Part shown: positions 55,240 to 64,000 of the stretch, in pieces
Layout of the letters: each line of letters begins with the position of its first letter
Position numbering within the stretch: the first letter of the stretch is position 1
Assembly (NCBI GenBank): GCA_023213395.1
Contig: CM041465.1
Span: 149,737,741 to 149,801,740, forward strand
Direction of reading: 5' to 3'
DNA: 64,000 nt
Source of the DNA: Cycas panzhihuaensis
Lineage: Eukaryota; Cycadophyta
Notes under the pieces: model-generated
Told to the model about the DNA's origin: nothing
The model's input: only the letters and a program-made list of their open reading frames with translations
Database searches by the model: none
Translations under genes and position numbers: made by a program

Positions 55240-56144
55240 AACAAATTATGTCTTCTTAATATTATGTAGTGTGAATAGCTTTCATGTAGGTGTAGTAGAG
55301 GTAGATTAATTTGAATGAATAGAGATGGCTTTATCTTGAGCTTTGTCCTTCACTTGAGTCAAGTCCATGATACATATCATCTTACCAAATATGACATTGG
55401 AGTCATTATTTTTATTAAAAGCTATATTAGTATAAGTAACGTTAGTCTTTTCATCAGAATGTACCTGCTCTAACATCTACCTTATAGGGAAAACATTATC
55501 AATGTAATTAATAATATTAAAATCTATGGTATCTTCTCCATAAATCAATTCTGGAGTATTTCACATAAATTTAGATGTGGTCATTTTAGAAATACTAGAA
55601 AATACATTATCATCTATGCTACAAAATAAAAGTGCTAGGGCTTCATTGTCCTTTTTCAAATCTTCTTTATTATTTAGTTCATATCCATCTTTTATATATT
55701 TCCAAAGGTCATTATCATCTTATAAAATATGACATTGGAGTCATTATTTTTATTGAAAACTATACTAGTATAAGTAACTTTAGTCTTTTCATCATAATGT
55801 ACCTACTCTAACATCTATCTCATAGGGAAAACATTATCAATGTAATTACTAATATTAAAATCTATGGTATCTTATCCATAAATCAATTCTGAAGTATTTC
55901 ACATAAATTTAGATGTGGTCATTTTAGAAATACTAGAAAATACATTATCATCTATGCTACAAAATAAAAGTGCTAGGGCTTGATTGTTCTTTTTTAAATC
56001 TTCTTTATTATTTAGTTCATATCCATCTTTTATATATTTCCAAAGGTCATTTGAGATAAAGTGTGCTTTCATTATGGTCCTCCAAAGTTAAAAGTCATTT
56101 CCGTCAAATATAGGGAAACTAATGTTATTTGGATTCATTACCAT
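55240..56144 (-). pseudogene. copia-type gag of the non-autonomous element
   Basis: From ATG 56144 it reads MVMNPNNISFPIFDGNDF, a stop, then LWRTIMKAHFISNDLW, the DUF4219/UBN2-type start of copia gag proteins (FDGxNYxxWxxxMxxxL...DLW). Next come KKDNEALALLFCSIDDNVF and later VKDKAQDKAISIHSN. A 338-bp direct duplication inside the gene shifts the frame, since 338 is not a multiple of 3. No zinc knuckle, protease or pol follows before the purine tract. Confidence 0.75.
55376..56051. repeat. 338-bp tandem duplication within the copia-type gag
   Basis: 55376-55713 and 55714-56051 are nearly identical (for example ATATGACATTGGAGTCATT and CCAAAGGTCATT occur once in each, 338 bp apart), with only about ten to fifteen differences. 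Confidence 0.9.
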
Positions 56145-58997
56145 TATGTGAAAAACTTTAGTACATGATCAAAAATATGGTTTTCAATGAATAAATAAGA
56201 GGAGTAATCCTCAAATGAAAGTACTATGCAAAATGTTATATGAAAATAAGTAAAATGATCTAGATACTTTCTTTTTATTGGTCTAAAAGAATAAATGCTA
56301 ATACGTAATTGAGTACTTTTAAATTGAGATACACTTATAGAAGTAAAATAAGAAAATCTATGTACTTATCTAAAGTGATACACTAAAATAATAGAATCCT
56401 TAATCTTTTAGAATATATGAATGAACTTTAAAACAAAAGCTAGTTAATGGACCTTTTAACTATACTTTTATAAATTTCAAGCTAAAGAATGAATAAAGCT
56501 TTTAATAAAAAGTAAAGAAACTCTTTGACTAATATGCCACTTAATATTGTAAGATACGGATATTATGAATTAGGTGCCAAATAGTTCCTTTATAAGGACA
56601 AAAACAACTAGATGAATCTTGTAATTTTGAGAAGAAATTATGCTTAAAGTGATCAAAAGTTCCAAAAAAATAATCTATATTTAAATGATAATGTAAAGGA
56701 TAAAATAAAAATCAAGGTAAATGGTACCCATTTAATGTATTACTCCACTTAGGCTTCTTGAAACTTAAAGAGCTAAAAATGATACTAGTAGCTACAAATA
56801 TAATCTATTTAAATAATCAATAAATAACTTTAAGAAACTGATTAGCTCTAGATTATGCTTGAGTAAAACTAATTTGAATGAAAAAAATGCTTAGAAATAT
56901 TACGAAATAAATGTGTTTAGGGCTAAACTAGAGACTTAATTTGAGAAGATTTAAAGTCATATAAAATGATGTCAAAATAAGATGAGACTGATTCCAATGC
57001 AAAGAGCTCTGAAATAACTTTTGGACAATTCTTATGATTTTGAAATCGGAGCTAAAATAATCAAGTTATTGCAAAAACGGTAAACATACCTCTTTAAGGC
57101 TAGTGAAATAAGTGCTGAAAAACATGGTCACTTCGGTTAATTAAAACACAACTGAAATGGACTCAAATCAGTCAAGAGATGACACCACCCTGAAGACCTC
57201 TGAGATACGGTTCAAATAAGACTAGTTTCACTAACATTTGATACTCTTGGAGAAAGTTACACTAAAAAAAGTGAAAGGTCCTCTTTAAGTATAAACAAAA
57301 TGAAATTTTTAAAATGAAAATGAAATAGGCCCCTTTAGATTGGGCTACTAGCCATATGGGAATCAATGAACCCACTGACTTAGTCCCAAGGGGGGGCTAC
57401 ATAACCTAAAGCTTATACAAAATAATTAATCTCCTTAAAATCAAAAGGAATCAAAAGCAACTTATAGATTTTGACATCCACCCCTAAACAAAATAGAACA
57501 ACATCGTCACGTGTGCTCTGAAGTGACTGGAGACTAAATGAAAGGGCGATAATCTCCTTTTAAAATGCCTAAAATTCAAAGAAAGATCAATACTAATTAA
57601 ATTTTTTGAACTTTATCAAATGAGCATAAATCAAAATATAAAAAAAATTGATTTAAAAGAACGACATCATTATGTAGGTGATTCCCATGCAATGAACAGA
57701 GGCTATAAGCAGGGATGAAATCAATCAAGAGACAATTGAATCACTTCAATTTTTAGACACAGAGAGGGATGCCAAGGATCAAAGATGTAGATCAGTCAAA
57801 AAATGAGGAAAGACCGAGCTTAACATGTGTATTTTATATATATTAAAATAAAAAAAGACATGAATAGTGGGATGGAGATAGAGTGTCGATGATGGCCGAG
57901 AATCAATCAGCATTTAATCCAAAATCCAGATTGAATCACACAATAAGGGGCGCAGTAGATGTTCCTATGATTTTATATATTTATTTTTAAAAAATAAATA
58001 AATAAACGTAGAATGTAAGGGATGGTTGGAACGATACGAAATAGGTGAACAAGGAGGTTAAATAGTTAAAAATTGATCCTAATCGGTGTGGATTTAATCA
58101 CTGTAAGTCCATCTAATAATGGCACCTTTGACTACTTAAAAATATTTGAAAATATATTTGTAAAAATATATAAAATCAAGAAAATACCTAAGTTTACTAG
58201 TACATCCACGCGGGGGTAATTTCAAGCAGCTTGTACTCCTCACATAGGCAACAGATCTTAATGAAATTAGAAAGGCCTCTAGATTTCCTTGATAGCTAGG
58301 TGCCTATAAAGTTTCACAAAGAAATGACACTCATAGGTTGAGAATGAAGCTCTAGAGTCTAGGGAGGTCATATGAGAAATAGGAGATTGTACGGCCTATA
58401 GAGTAAGTCAAACAACCCTGAGACAGCTTTGTGTGGACCCTGAGAGGCTTGCACCCAAGTTAAATCAGTGAAATGATAAATAAAATGAAAGAAAATAAGC
58501 AAGTAAGGAAGGGGCAGTGGGGTTTCACTACTGAAATTAATCCGCTGAGATTTTGAGAGAGATATCTCCTTGTAGGAGTGACCATTTTCAGATCCATTGA
58601 ATGCATTACAAAGTTGGCTCAATGAGAATTCAAATAAGTAGTCATGTGCTAAGGTTTTGAGTAATGTAGAAGCTGCACTAGCCTATTGAAAACACACAGC
58701 CTTGCCCAACCTTTAAAAATATGATGTGAAATAATAGAAACATGATATTTTATCAATTAAATTTAGAAACCAACTATACTAGACTATTGTTGGGTTGAGT
58801 GCACTCAAATTTATAGTAAATACTTGAAAAAATCGTGATTAGTGAGGTAGTACATATGAAAAAATCAATTATTTATCAAAAACTATATGAGAAATACTAC
58901 TAAAAGCTATAGTATAAACTAAAATATTATTGAATAAACTTGTTGTGGGATGAATTATGCACTCTAATACCAAATGTAGGTAAGCCAAGATCAATAA
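56145..58997 (-). other. Long non-coding leader of the gag-only element
   Basis: About 2.85 kb between primer site and gag start with no convincing coding frame on either strand. A second primer-site-like motif (ACTCTAATACCAAATG) lies at about 58961-58976, 37 bp from the real one. Confidence 0.6.
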
Positions 58998-59009
58998 GCT
59001 CTAATACCA
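58998..59009 (-). other. Primer binding site of the gag-only element
   Basis: TGGTATTAGAGC on the sense strand, one mismatch to the tRNA-Met site, two bases from the LTR. Confidence 0.8.
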
Positions 59010-59011
59010 AA

Positions 59012-59347
59012 TATTGGAAATGTAACAGAGAGCTGAGCACAGCAGGTAAGCATAAATCAATCTATATTGCAAATCACGAGTAAAAATGCATATTATTCAA
59101 GTGATTGTATAAAGACAGTGTATATCAAATTTCCTTTTGAAGGTGATGTTAAAGAACACAAGAGTTATGCACCCAGTAGAATATATAGTTATAAGGGAGG
59201 AGGGAAACCTCCTCAACCTCCAAAATTTAAATAAACATAAAATAATGCATAACTTAATATAAAATTAAATTCACCTAACTTACCATTAACATATATGTAC
59301 TCACATGTTTTTAACGTGGGAGTGGGGGAGGAACATTAAACCCAACA
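59012..59347 (-). repeat. 5' LTR of the gag-only element (336 bp)
   Basis: Same length as the 3' LTR. Its inner end is TATTGG where the other has TGTTGG; its outer end is CCCAACA. Confidence 0.9.
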
Positions 59348-60060
59348 GAAAAAAGATAAAGAAAAGATTAGAACATGGACTAAAATAGTTAAGAAGTTAA
59401 AAGAGAAATTTTTACTAGTCAAAAAGTTTTATAACTTAAAGCAAAAAGAAATGTTAGTACAAGACTATATGGATGGGATCTATAAGTTTTCCATTCATGT
59501 ACAACATGAGGAGATATATGAACAAGTTGTTATAAAGTATGTAAATAGTTTGAAGTTTTTAATTCAAGATGAACTTAGTGTGCATAAAGTTGAAAATACG
59601 GAAGATGCATATCAATTAATATTAAAGGTAGAAGAGAAGTAAAACATGCATATTACTCAAAGGCCCTTTTTGATAAGAAGAGGTTCATCATCTTTCTATA
59701 GAGATGGTGGAGGAATCCCCTATATGAGAAGAGAATCATTGAATATAATGAAAGATAAGAAGGAGATAGGCATGATAGAATACTAGGAGGAAGAGGAACT
59801 TATAACCAAATGAGGGGAAGAGGATTTTCAAGAGCCCAATAAGACAAAGGTTTTGGTAGTAGAAGAAGATGGAGAAAACCTTTTGATTATTTTAAATATA
59901 AGGAAGAAGGATGAATGATATTTGAATGCCCTCATCACCATAAGGAATAATCCTACAGGCAAGAAGAGCATCCAAAGATGGACTTGAAGGTTGGGAAGAG
60001 TGAATAAGACATAAGACAATATGAGTAAGAGGATAGGTCATAAATGAAAAAGCAAGAAGA
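59348..60060 (+). pseudogene. Ty3/gypsy gag, second part
   Basis: Continues from 54754. An open stretch at 59451-59642 reads MLVQDYMDGIYKF, then EEIYEQVVIKYVNSLKFLIQ, then AYQLILKVEEK, the classical gypsy capsid C-terminus (SVxEYTxEFxxL, EQxVARYxxGLxxxIQDEL, AYQxALKVEEK). Near 59890-59940 a degenerate zinc knuckle follows: DYFKYKEEG, a stop, MIFECPHHH, where CFKCGEEGHxxxECP is expected. No gypsy pol follows; a copia element of opposite orientation begins near 60090. Confidence 0.8.
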
Positions 60061-60089
60061 GATAAATAAGTTTTGTAAGGACGGTGCTA

Positions 60090-60262
60090 TTACTAAACAC
60101 TAGGGTCTTAAGATCCCATGTATATATAGGTGAGACCAAGAGGGTTTGGTATACCTCTTAAGGTCTATTATTACTTGGTGTTAACAAATGCTTGACAAGT
60201 AAGATGCCTTAAGATAGTGCCTCCAAGATATGAGTTATTGCCCTAATATAGGTATTATTCCA
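60090..60262 (-). repeat. 3' LTR of the right-hand copia element (left boundary uncertain)
   Basis: Begins TGGAATAATACC on the minus strand after a TATAAAGGAGAAATA purine tract. Contains CCTATATATACATGG, a possible promoter box, at about 60117-60131. Confidence 0.5.
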
Positions 60263-60289
60263 ATATTTCTCCTTTATAATACCTATTTA

Positions 60290-61800
60290 GGGAGACTCTA
60301 AGCTTATCTCTAAATTTGTTTAATTTTATTTTAATATATTCCTTTATAAAGATGTCTACCACCTAATTTTTTGTGCTATAATAAACTAACTTTAATTTTC
60401 CTTATTGTGCTAGCTCTCTATTGAAGTGATGTTATATTTCTATGTTCTTTATCCTACCATGAAACACTAGATTCCTGATTATCTACATTTCACTTTGGTT
60501 ATTACAAAATAACTATGTGGGACTAATATATTTCTCTTGTAAATCCTAAAGTAATCTCCTAAGAGAAATTGTCTCATAAACTCTTGATATAGCTATGTTA
60601 TACTCTACTTTCATAATAGAGAGAAATATTATTATCTACTTCTTTGAACTCCATGCTACTATTATTCAATTTAAATTAAATACATAACCTAAAGTAGACT
60701 TTCTATCATCTGCATAACCTCTCTAGTCTAAGTCTGCATAACCAATCAACTTGTAATCCCCTAATAACCTATAATATAGACCATACCCATTGGTTTCTCT
60801 AAGATAACTAAGAATCCTTTTGGTTACTTATCAATGTTTTAACTTACGCTCATGCATAAACCTAGAAACCATACCAATTGCATACATAATATCTAGTTAA
60901 ATTGAAGTTAAGTAAATAAGACTCCTAATCAACTACCTATAGAATGTATGATCAACTGGTTTAGATTTTTCAAACTTAGATAATTTTAACTCAACTTCTA
61001 CTGGTAATGTAAGGGGCTTACAACTGTCCATATTAAATTTATATAACATATCTAATGTATATTTCCTATGTGATACAATGTGTCTCCTTTTTATCTTACC
61101 ACACTTTGATGCCTAAGTAATAATGCATAAGTCCCATATTTGTCAAACTCTTTATATATATCTTCTTTTAAACTTTTGAAATAAGTAATTATAATTTCTA
61201 GTGTGTACTAGGTCATCCACATGGATTTTGATTAGGTCCTTAGAAATATTTTATCCTTAAAATATTTATCAATCTTAGAGTACCATGCTCTAGGTGCTTG
61301 TTTGAGTCCATATAAGATCTTTTTGAGATTACAAACCTTGTCTTCATTTTATTTTATTTCAAAAGCCTTAGGTTGTTGGATATATATCTCCTTATCAATA
61401 TATCCATTTAGAAAGACACTCTTCACATCCATCTAATTGACTATCCAATCCTGTTATGTAGTTAAGACTATAATTAATCTAGTCATTTCTAACATTATAA
61501 TTAGTGCAAATATTTCATTATAGTTTATACCTTCAACTTGAGATTAGCCCTTTGTAACTAATTGTGCCTTGTATTTATTAGTAGAATTATTTAACTTATA
61601 CTTAGTCTTATAGATCCATTTTATCTCAATAAAATTATTTTTAAGTGGAAAATCAATTAATTCCCAAGTGTTATACTGCACCAAGGTATTATATTTTCCC
61701 TTCATTATATATTTCCATTCAACTTGGTTGTTTACCTCTTTAAAATTTTGAGGCTCATTTGACTCCATGACTTGAGTCATTAGTGTAAAATTTACCCTTT
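60290..61800 (-). pseudogene. copia reverse transcriptase and RNase H, decayed
   Basis: The best stretch, 61544-61780, reads EPQNFKEVNNQVEWKYIMKG, then NTWELIDFPL and IKWIYKTKYKLN, then KYKAQLVTKG. Further on, DVKSVFLNGYIDKEIYI (about 61380-61440), [12 protein letters not shown] (near 61310) and HVDD for the catalytic double Asp (near 61210) are readable. Beyond about 61000 only short RNase H matches remain (for example YKLIGYADSDW-like text near 60750). Many stops and several frameshifts. Confidence 0.8.
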
Positions 61801-61936
61801 AAGATCTTGTTGTTATTCTCTTAAAGTTTGTATCTAAAATATTTTGAGGGTTACAACCCCTTTAAATTTATTTTAGAACTCATTAATTTAAAATAAATGG
61901 ACTTGCTTTACTTATACTAGGTACATTTATATAACT

Positions 61937-62770
61937 TTAGTTAGAATCCATATCAATCATAATGCTTTTATCTTTGTCTTTCTCAATAGTTTCTTTTTGA
62001 TAGAATTTATCTTCATTGAAGATGATATTCTTTCTTATGACGATTCTTTTACCCTTAGGGCCATATAATTTATAGGATATTAGTGTATCATTATATCTTA
62101 TAAATATGCACTTAGTACTTTTATCATTCAACTTTATCCTTCTCTATCTTAGAATATGTACATATATTATGTATCCAAAAACTCTTAAGTATTTAATGCT
62201 TGGTTTGTGACCTGTCTAAGCTTCCTAAGGTGTGGGCCATCTTATTATCTTAGTTATCTATTTATTTAATAAGTAAATAATTATATATACAAAATTTACC
62301 CAATAATCATAGCGAAGATGCTTATCTTTAAATATGCTCCTAGCCATCTCAACAATGCTCTTATTTTTTATTTCTACTACCCAATTCTATTAAAAGGTAT
62401 AATGACTAATAAGTTGATTCCTTATACCATAATACCTATAATAGTCATTAAATTCATTTGAAATAAATTCTCCTCTATTATCTATTATAAAGATTAATAT
62501 TTCATGTCCACTTTATCTTTTAATCATCACTTTGAAGTTAATAAAACATTGAAGTGCATCTAATTTAAACTTTAAAAAATAAACCTAAGTCATTCTTGTA
62601 GAATCATCAATAAAAGTTATAAAATACTTGTCTCCTCCAAGTGAAAGTATAATCATTAGTCCATATAGATCTATGTACACTAGTTGAAGAGGCCCATTTT
62701 CTCTATAACTATCATTCCCTTTATTGTTTAGCTAGTAAACAACCTTCACGTTCTTCTTTGTCATGTTCAA
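61937..62770 (-). pseudogene. copia integrase, decayed
   Basis: Core at 62300-62700: LQLVYIDLYGLM (first Asp), KYFITFIDDSTRM, FIIDNRGEFISNEF (second Asp; Thr and Gly changed), then NWVVEIKNKSIVEMAR (Glu). The C-terminal part contains TGHKPSIKYLRVFGYIIYVH and, in an open stretch at 61937-62131, KSTKCIFIRYNDTLISYKLY and VIRKNIIFNED, the copia SH3-like end. All three acidic residues can be placed. Stops interrupt every 30-80 residues. Confidence 0.85.
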
Positions 62771-63079
62771 TGTTGGGTAGACCAACCACCATTTTAATCT
62801 TTTTCATTAATACTAAGCTATTGTAATTCATATGTCCAAGTATTTTATGCTAAGTCTTGTTATCCATATTAATTGATATCTTCAAGGTATGGTAGTTAGT
62901 TAAGGGTATGACAAACTTAAAAAATCTATCAATAGTCATTTAACCCTTAACAACTATTGCTTTATTCCTTAACTTGTCCTTAATAATACATTCATCATTA
63001 TCAAAGATAACTCTATACTTTTGCTTTATTATTTGTCCTATTAATAAAATATTTTTCTTAAGTACATAGATATAAAGTA

Positions 63080-63300
63080 TATCATTAGTACACTAGGTCT
63101 CTCTAAAATATGTCTGGATGGCTATATTTCCTTTACCTATTATAGCTTAAGTAGTATTATCCCCAAACATGATTTTAAATTTTTTAGTATCATCTAACTC
63201 CTTAAACAATTCTTTCCTATGTGACATATAAGTAGAGCGACCCAAATCAATGTATCCTCCTCTTCATTAGCCACTAAACTAAATAGGAAAAGTATCTCAT
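63080..63300 (-). pseudogene. copia protease remnant
   Basis: STYMSHRKELFKELDDTKKF and IMFGDNTT follow the decayed active site (the DSGxSxHM part reads LGRSTYMSH), at about 63160-63270. In related elements this is DSGCSxHMTGxKxLFxxLD. Confidence 0.65.
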
Positions 63301-63329
63301 TCTCCTTTGGTTCTTTAACTACTATATTA

Positions 63330-63655
63330 GCTACCTCACTTTTCATATTAGACTTTTTTATAAAATAATTATTTTTAAGTGTCCACTTCTATGATAATAG
63401 GAATATTATATTATTCTTATGCCTCTAAGACTCCTTCCTCTTTGTTCTTAATTCTTTCCCCTTGGACTTTATCATCTACCTCTTCCTTGAGATCTAAAAC
63501 GTTATCCTTGTCTTCAATTAAATTAGCCTTAATAGTATTATCTTCATCCTTGAACTTGTTCATGATGGAGTTGACCTTAACCTTGATAAAACCATCCTTA
63601 ACCTTAACCTTTGTTAGATATTGTAACAACAATATTTTATAGGCTAAATTTTTGA
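63330..63655 (-). pseudogene. copia gag C-terminal remnant
   Basis: An 80-residue Lys/Glu/Asp-rich open stretch (63417-63650, with KVKVKDGFIKVKVNSIMNKF) precedes a degenerate knuckle near 63370-63400 (YYxRSGHLK). This fits the charged region and zinc knuckle at the end of copia gag. Upstream it is interrupted by the GC-rich insertion. Confidence 0.55.
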
Positions 63656-63659
63656 TAGC

Positions 63660-63811
63660 TTGGCAGTGTGGTTTCCTCCCCAAACCTCATTGGGGGGATC
63701 CAAGGGGGGTGGGAGTCCCCCTTGGCCAGGGAGTACAGGGTGAGCTGGAATACACCCCTCCCCCACACCCGCAAGGAGGGGGTTCGAGGGTGATAGCCCT
63801 TGACCCAAAAA
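63660..63811 (+). mobile_element. GC-rich SINE-like insertion (about 152 bp)
   Basis: Flanked by a 6-bp direct repeat GATAGC (63654-63659 and 63812-63817). It begins with TGGCAGTGTGG, one mismatch from the pol III A-box consensus, contains GGTTCGAGGGT (near the B-box consensus) at 63781-63791, and ends in CCCAAAAA. It is strikingly GC-rich against AT-rich surroundings. It holds a hairpin, CCAAGGGGGG paired with CCCCCTTGG, at about 63699-63725. A-to-B box spacing (about 115 bp) is longer than in normal tRNA-derived SINEs, so the identity is uncertain. Confidence 0.45.
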
Positions 63812-63817
63812 GATAGC

Positions 63818-64000
63818 ACTAAGAAACATACTAAATTGTAAAGAGAATCAAGGCCATTCACTCAAAATACCCTAGATTTGATGGTCAAGATTTGTATCTT
63901 ATATGACTCTCTTATATAGCCTAATTTAAGGTGTTTTTTCATTATGTTGATGGTGTTTGATATGTTGGATGTACTATGAGGAGTTAGGTGGCTAGTTATT
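63818..64000. other. AT-rich end of window, probably copia gag or leader
   Basis: No clear coding frame; expected to be the 5' part of the right-hand copia element, which continues beyond the window. Confidence 0.4.

Larger units (their letters stand above)
54755..59347 (-). mobile_element. Minus-strand LTR element with copia-type gag and no pol
   Basis: LTRs of 336 bp at 54755-55090 and 59012-59347, primer site at 58998-59009, purine tract at 55091-55103. Flanks GAAGA (54750-54754) and GAAAA (59348-59352) agree at four of five bases. The 3.9-kb interior carries only a gag close to the 3' LTR and a 2.9-kb non-coding leader. It depends on enzymes from elsewhere. It sits inside the + strand gypsy gag. 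Confidence 0.85.
60090..64000 (-). mobile_element. Minus-strand Ty1/copia element, cut by the window edge
   Basis: On the minus strand from the right edge: gag remnant, protease, integrase, RT, RNase H, a purine tract at 60263-60276 and part of a 3' LTR ending at 60262. The 5' LTR is outside the window. Heavily decayed, with many stops and very AT-rich third positions compared with the copia element at 10826-51159. Confidence 0.8.

Noticed and set aside
63637-63861. Minus-strand frames across the GC-rich insertion
   Set aside because: Cross the insertion boundaries and GC-rich hairpin; no domain resemblance.

Overview
This window reads as repeat-rich nuclear DNA from a seed plant with a large genome. 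I found no host protein gene, rRNA, tRNA or CRISPR array. Everything I could identify is a plant LTR retrotransposon or a fragment of one. These include Ty1/copia and Ty3/gypsy elements, elements primed by initiator tRNA-Met, and two very large Tat-type gypsy elements. The species cannot be fixed from the sequence. Domain calls come from reading translations by eye; no database search was run.

Layout. (1) 1-6332: a head-to-tail array of about 1.77-kb units, LTR + leader + degenerate gag, in which neighbouring units share one LTR. Four LTRs are visible and the array runs off the left edge. (2) 6333-10825 and 51165-51384: an old minus-strand element. Its left LTR is 7451-7789. Its right LTR is split between 10709-10825 and 51165-51384 by everything in between. 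(3) 10826-51159: a + strand Ty1/copia element with 356-bp LTRs and TAATA target duplications, sitting inside that old LTR. (4) 15235-32020 and 32113-49263: two related Tat-type Ty3/gypsy elements, A (16.8 kb) and B (17.2 kb), both on the minus strand. They are inserted separately, each with its own 5-bp duplication, into the copia pol gene and leave an 87-bp copia island between them. (5) 54118-60060: a + strand Ty3/gypsy gag, split by a 4.6-kb minus-strand element that carries a copia-type gag but no pol. (6) about 60090-64000: a minus-strand copia element cut by the right edge, with a GC-rich, SINE-like insertion at 63660-63811.

The most interesting content is in Tat elements A and B. Their sense-strand order (minus strand) is gag, protease, RT, degenerate RNase H, integrase, then a second archaeal-type RNase H near the 3' LTR. 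Between integrase and the second RNase H, on the opposite strand, both carry a three-exon gene with a TATA box, matching splice sites and phases, a plant mobile domain (PMD) and a coiled-coil tail. In A the spliced frame is unbroken except for in-frame stops, and those I compared with B are transitions. The second RNase H has its own ATG and lies head-to-head with the PMD gene. This looks like a retrotransposon cargo module with its own promoter. All copies here are decayed, mostly by C-to-T and G-to-A changes as expected for methylated repeats.
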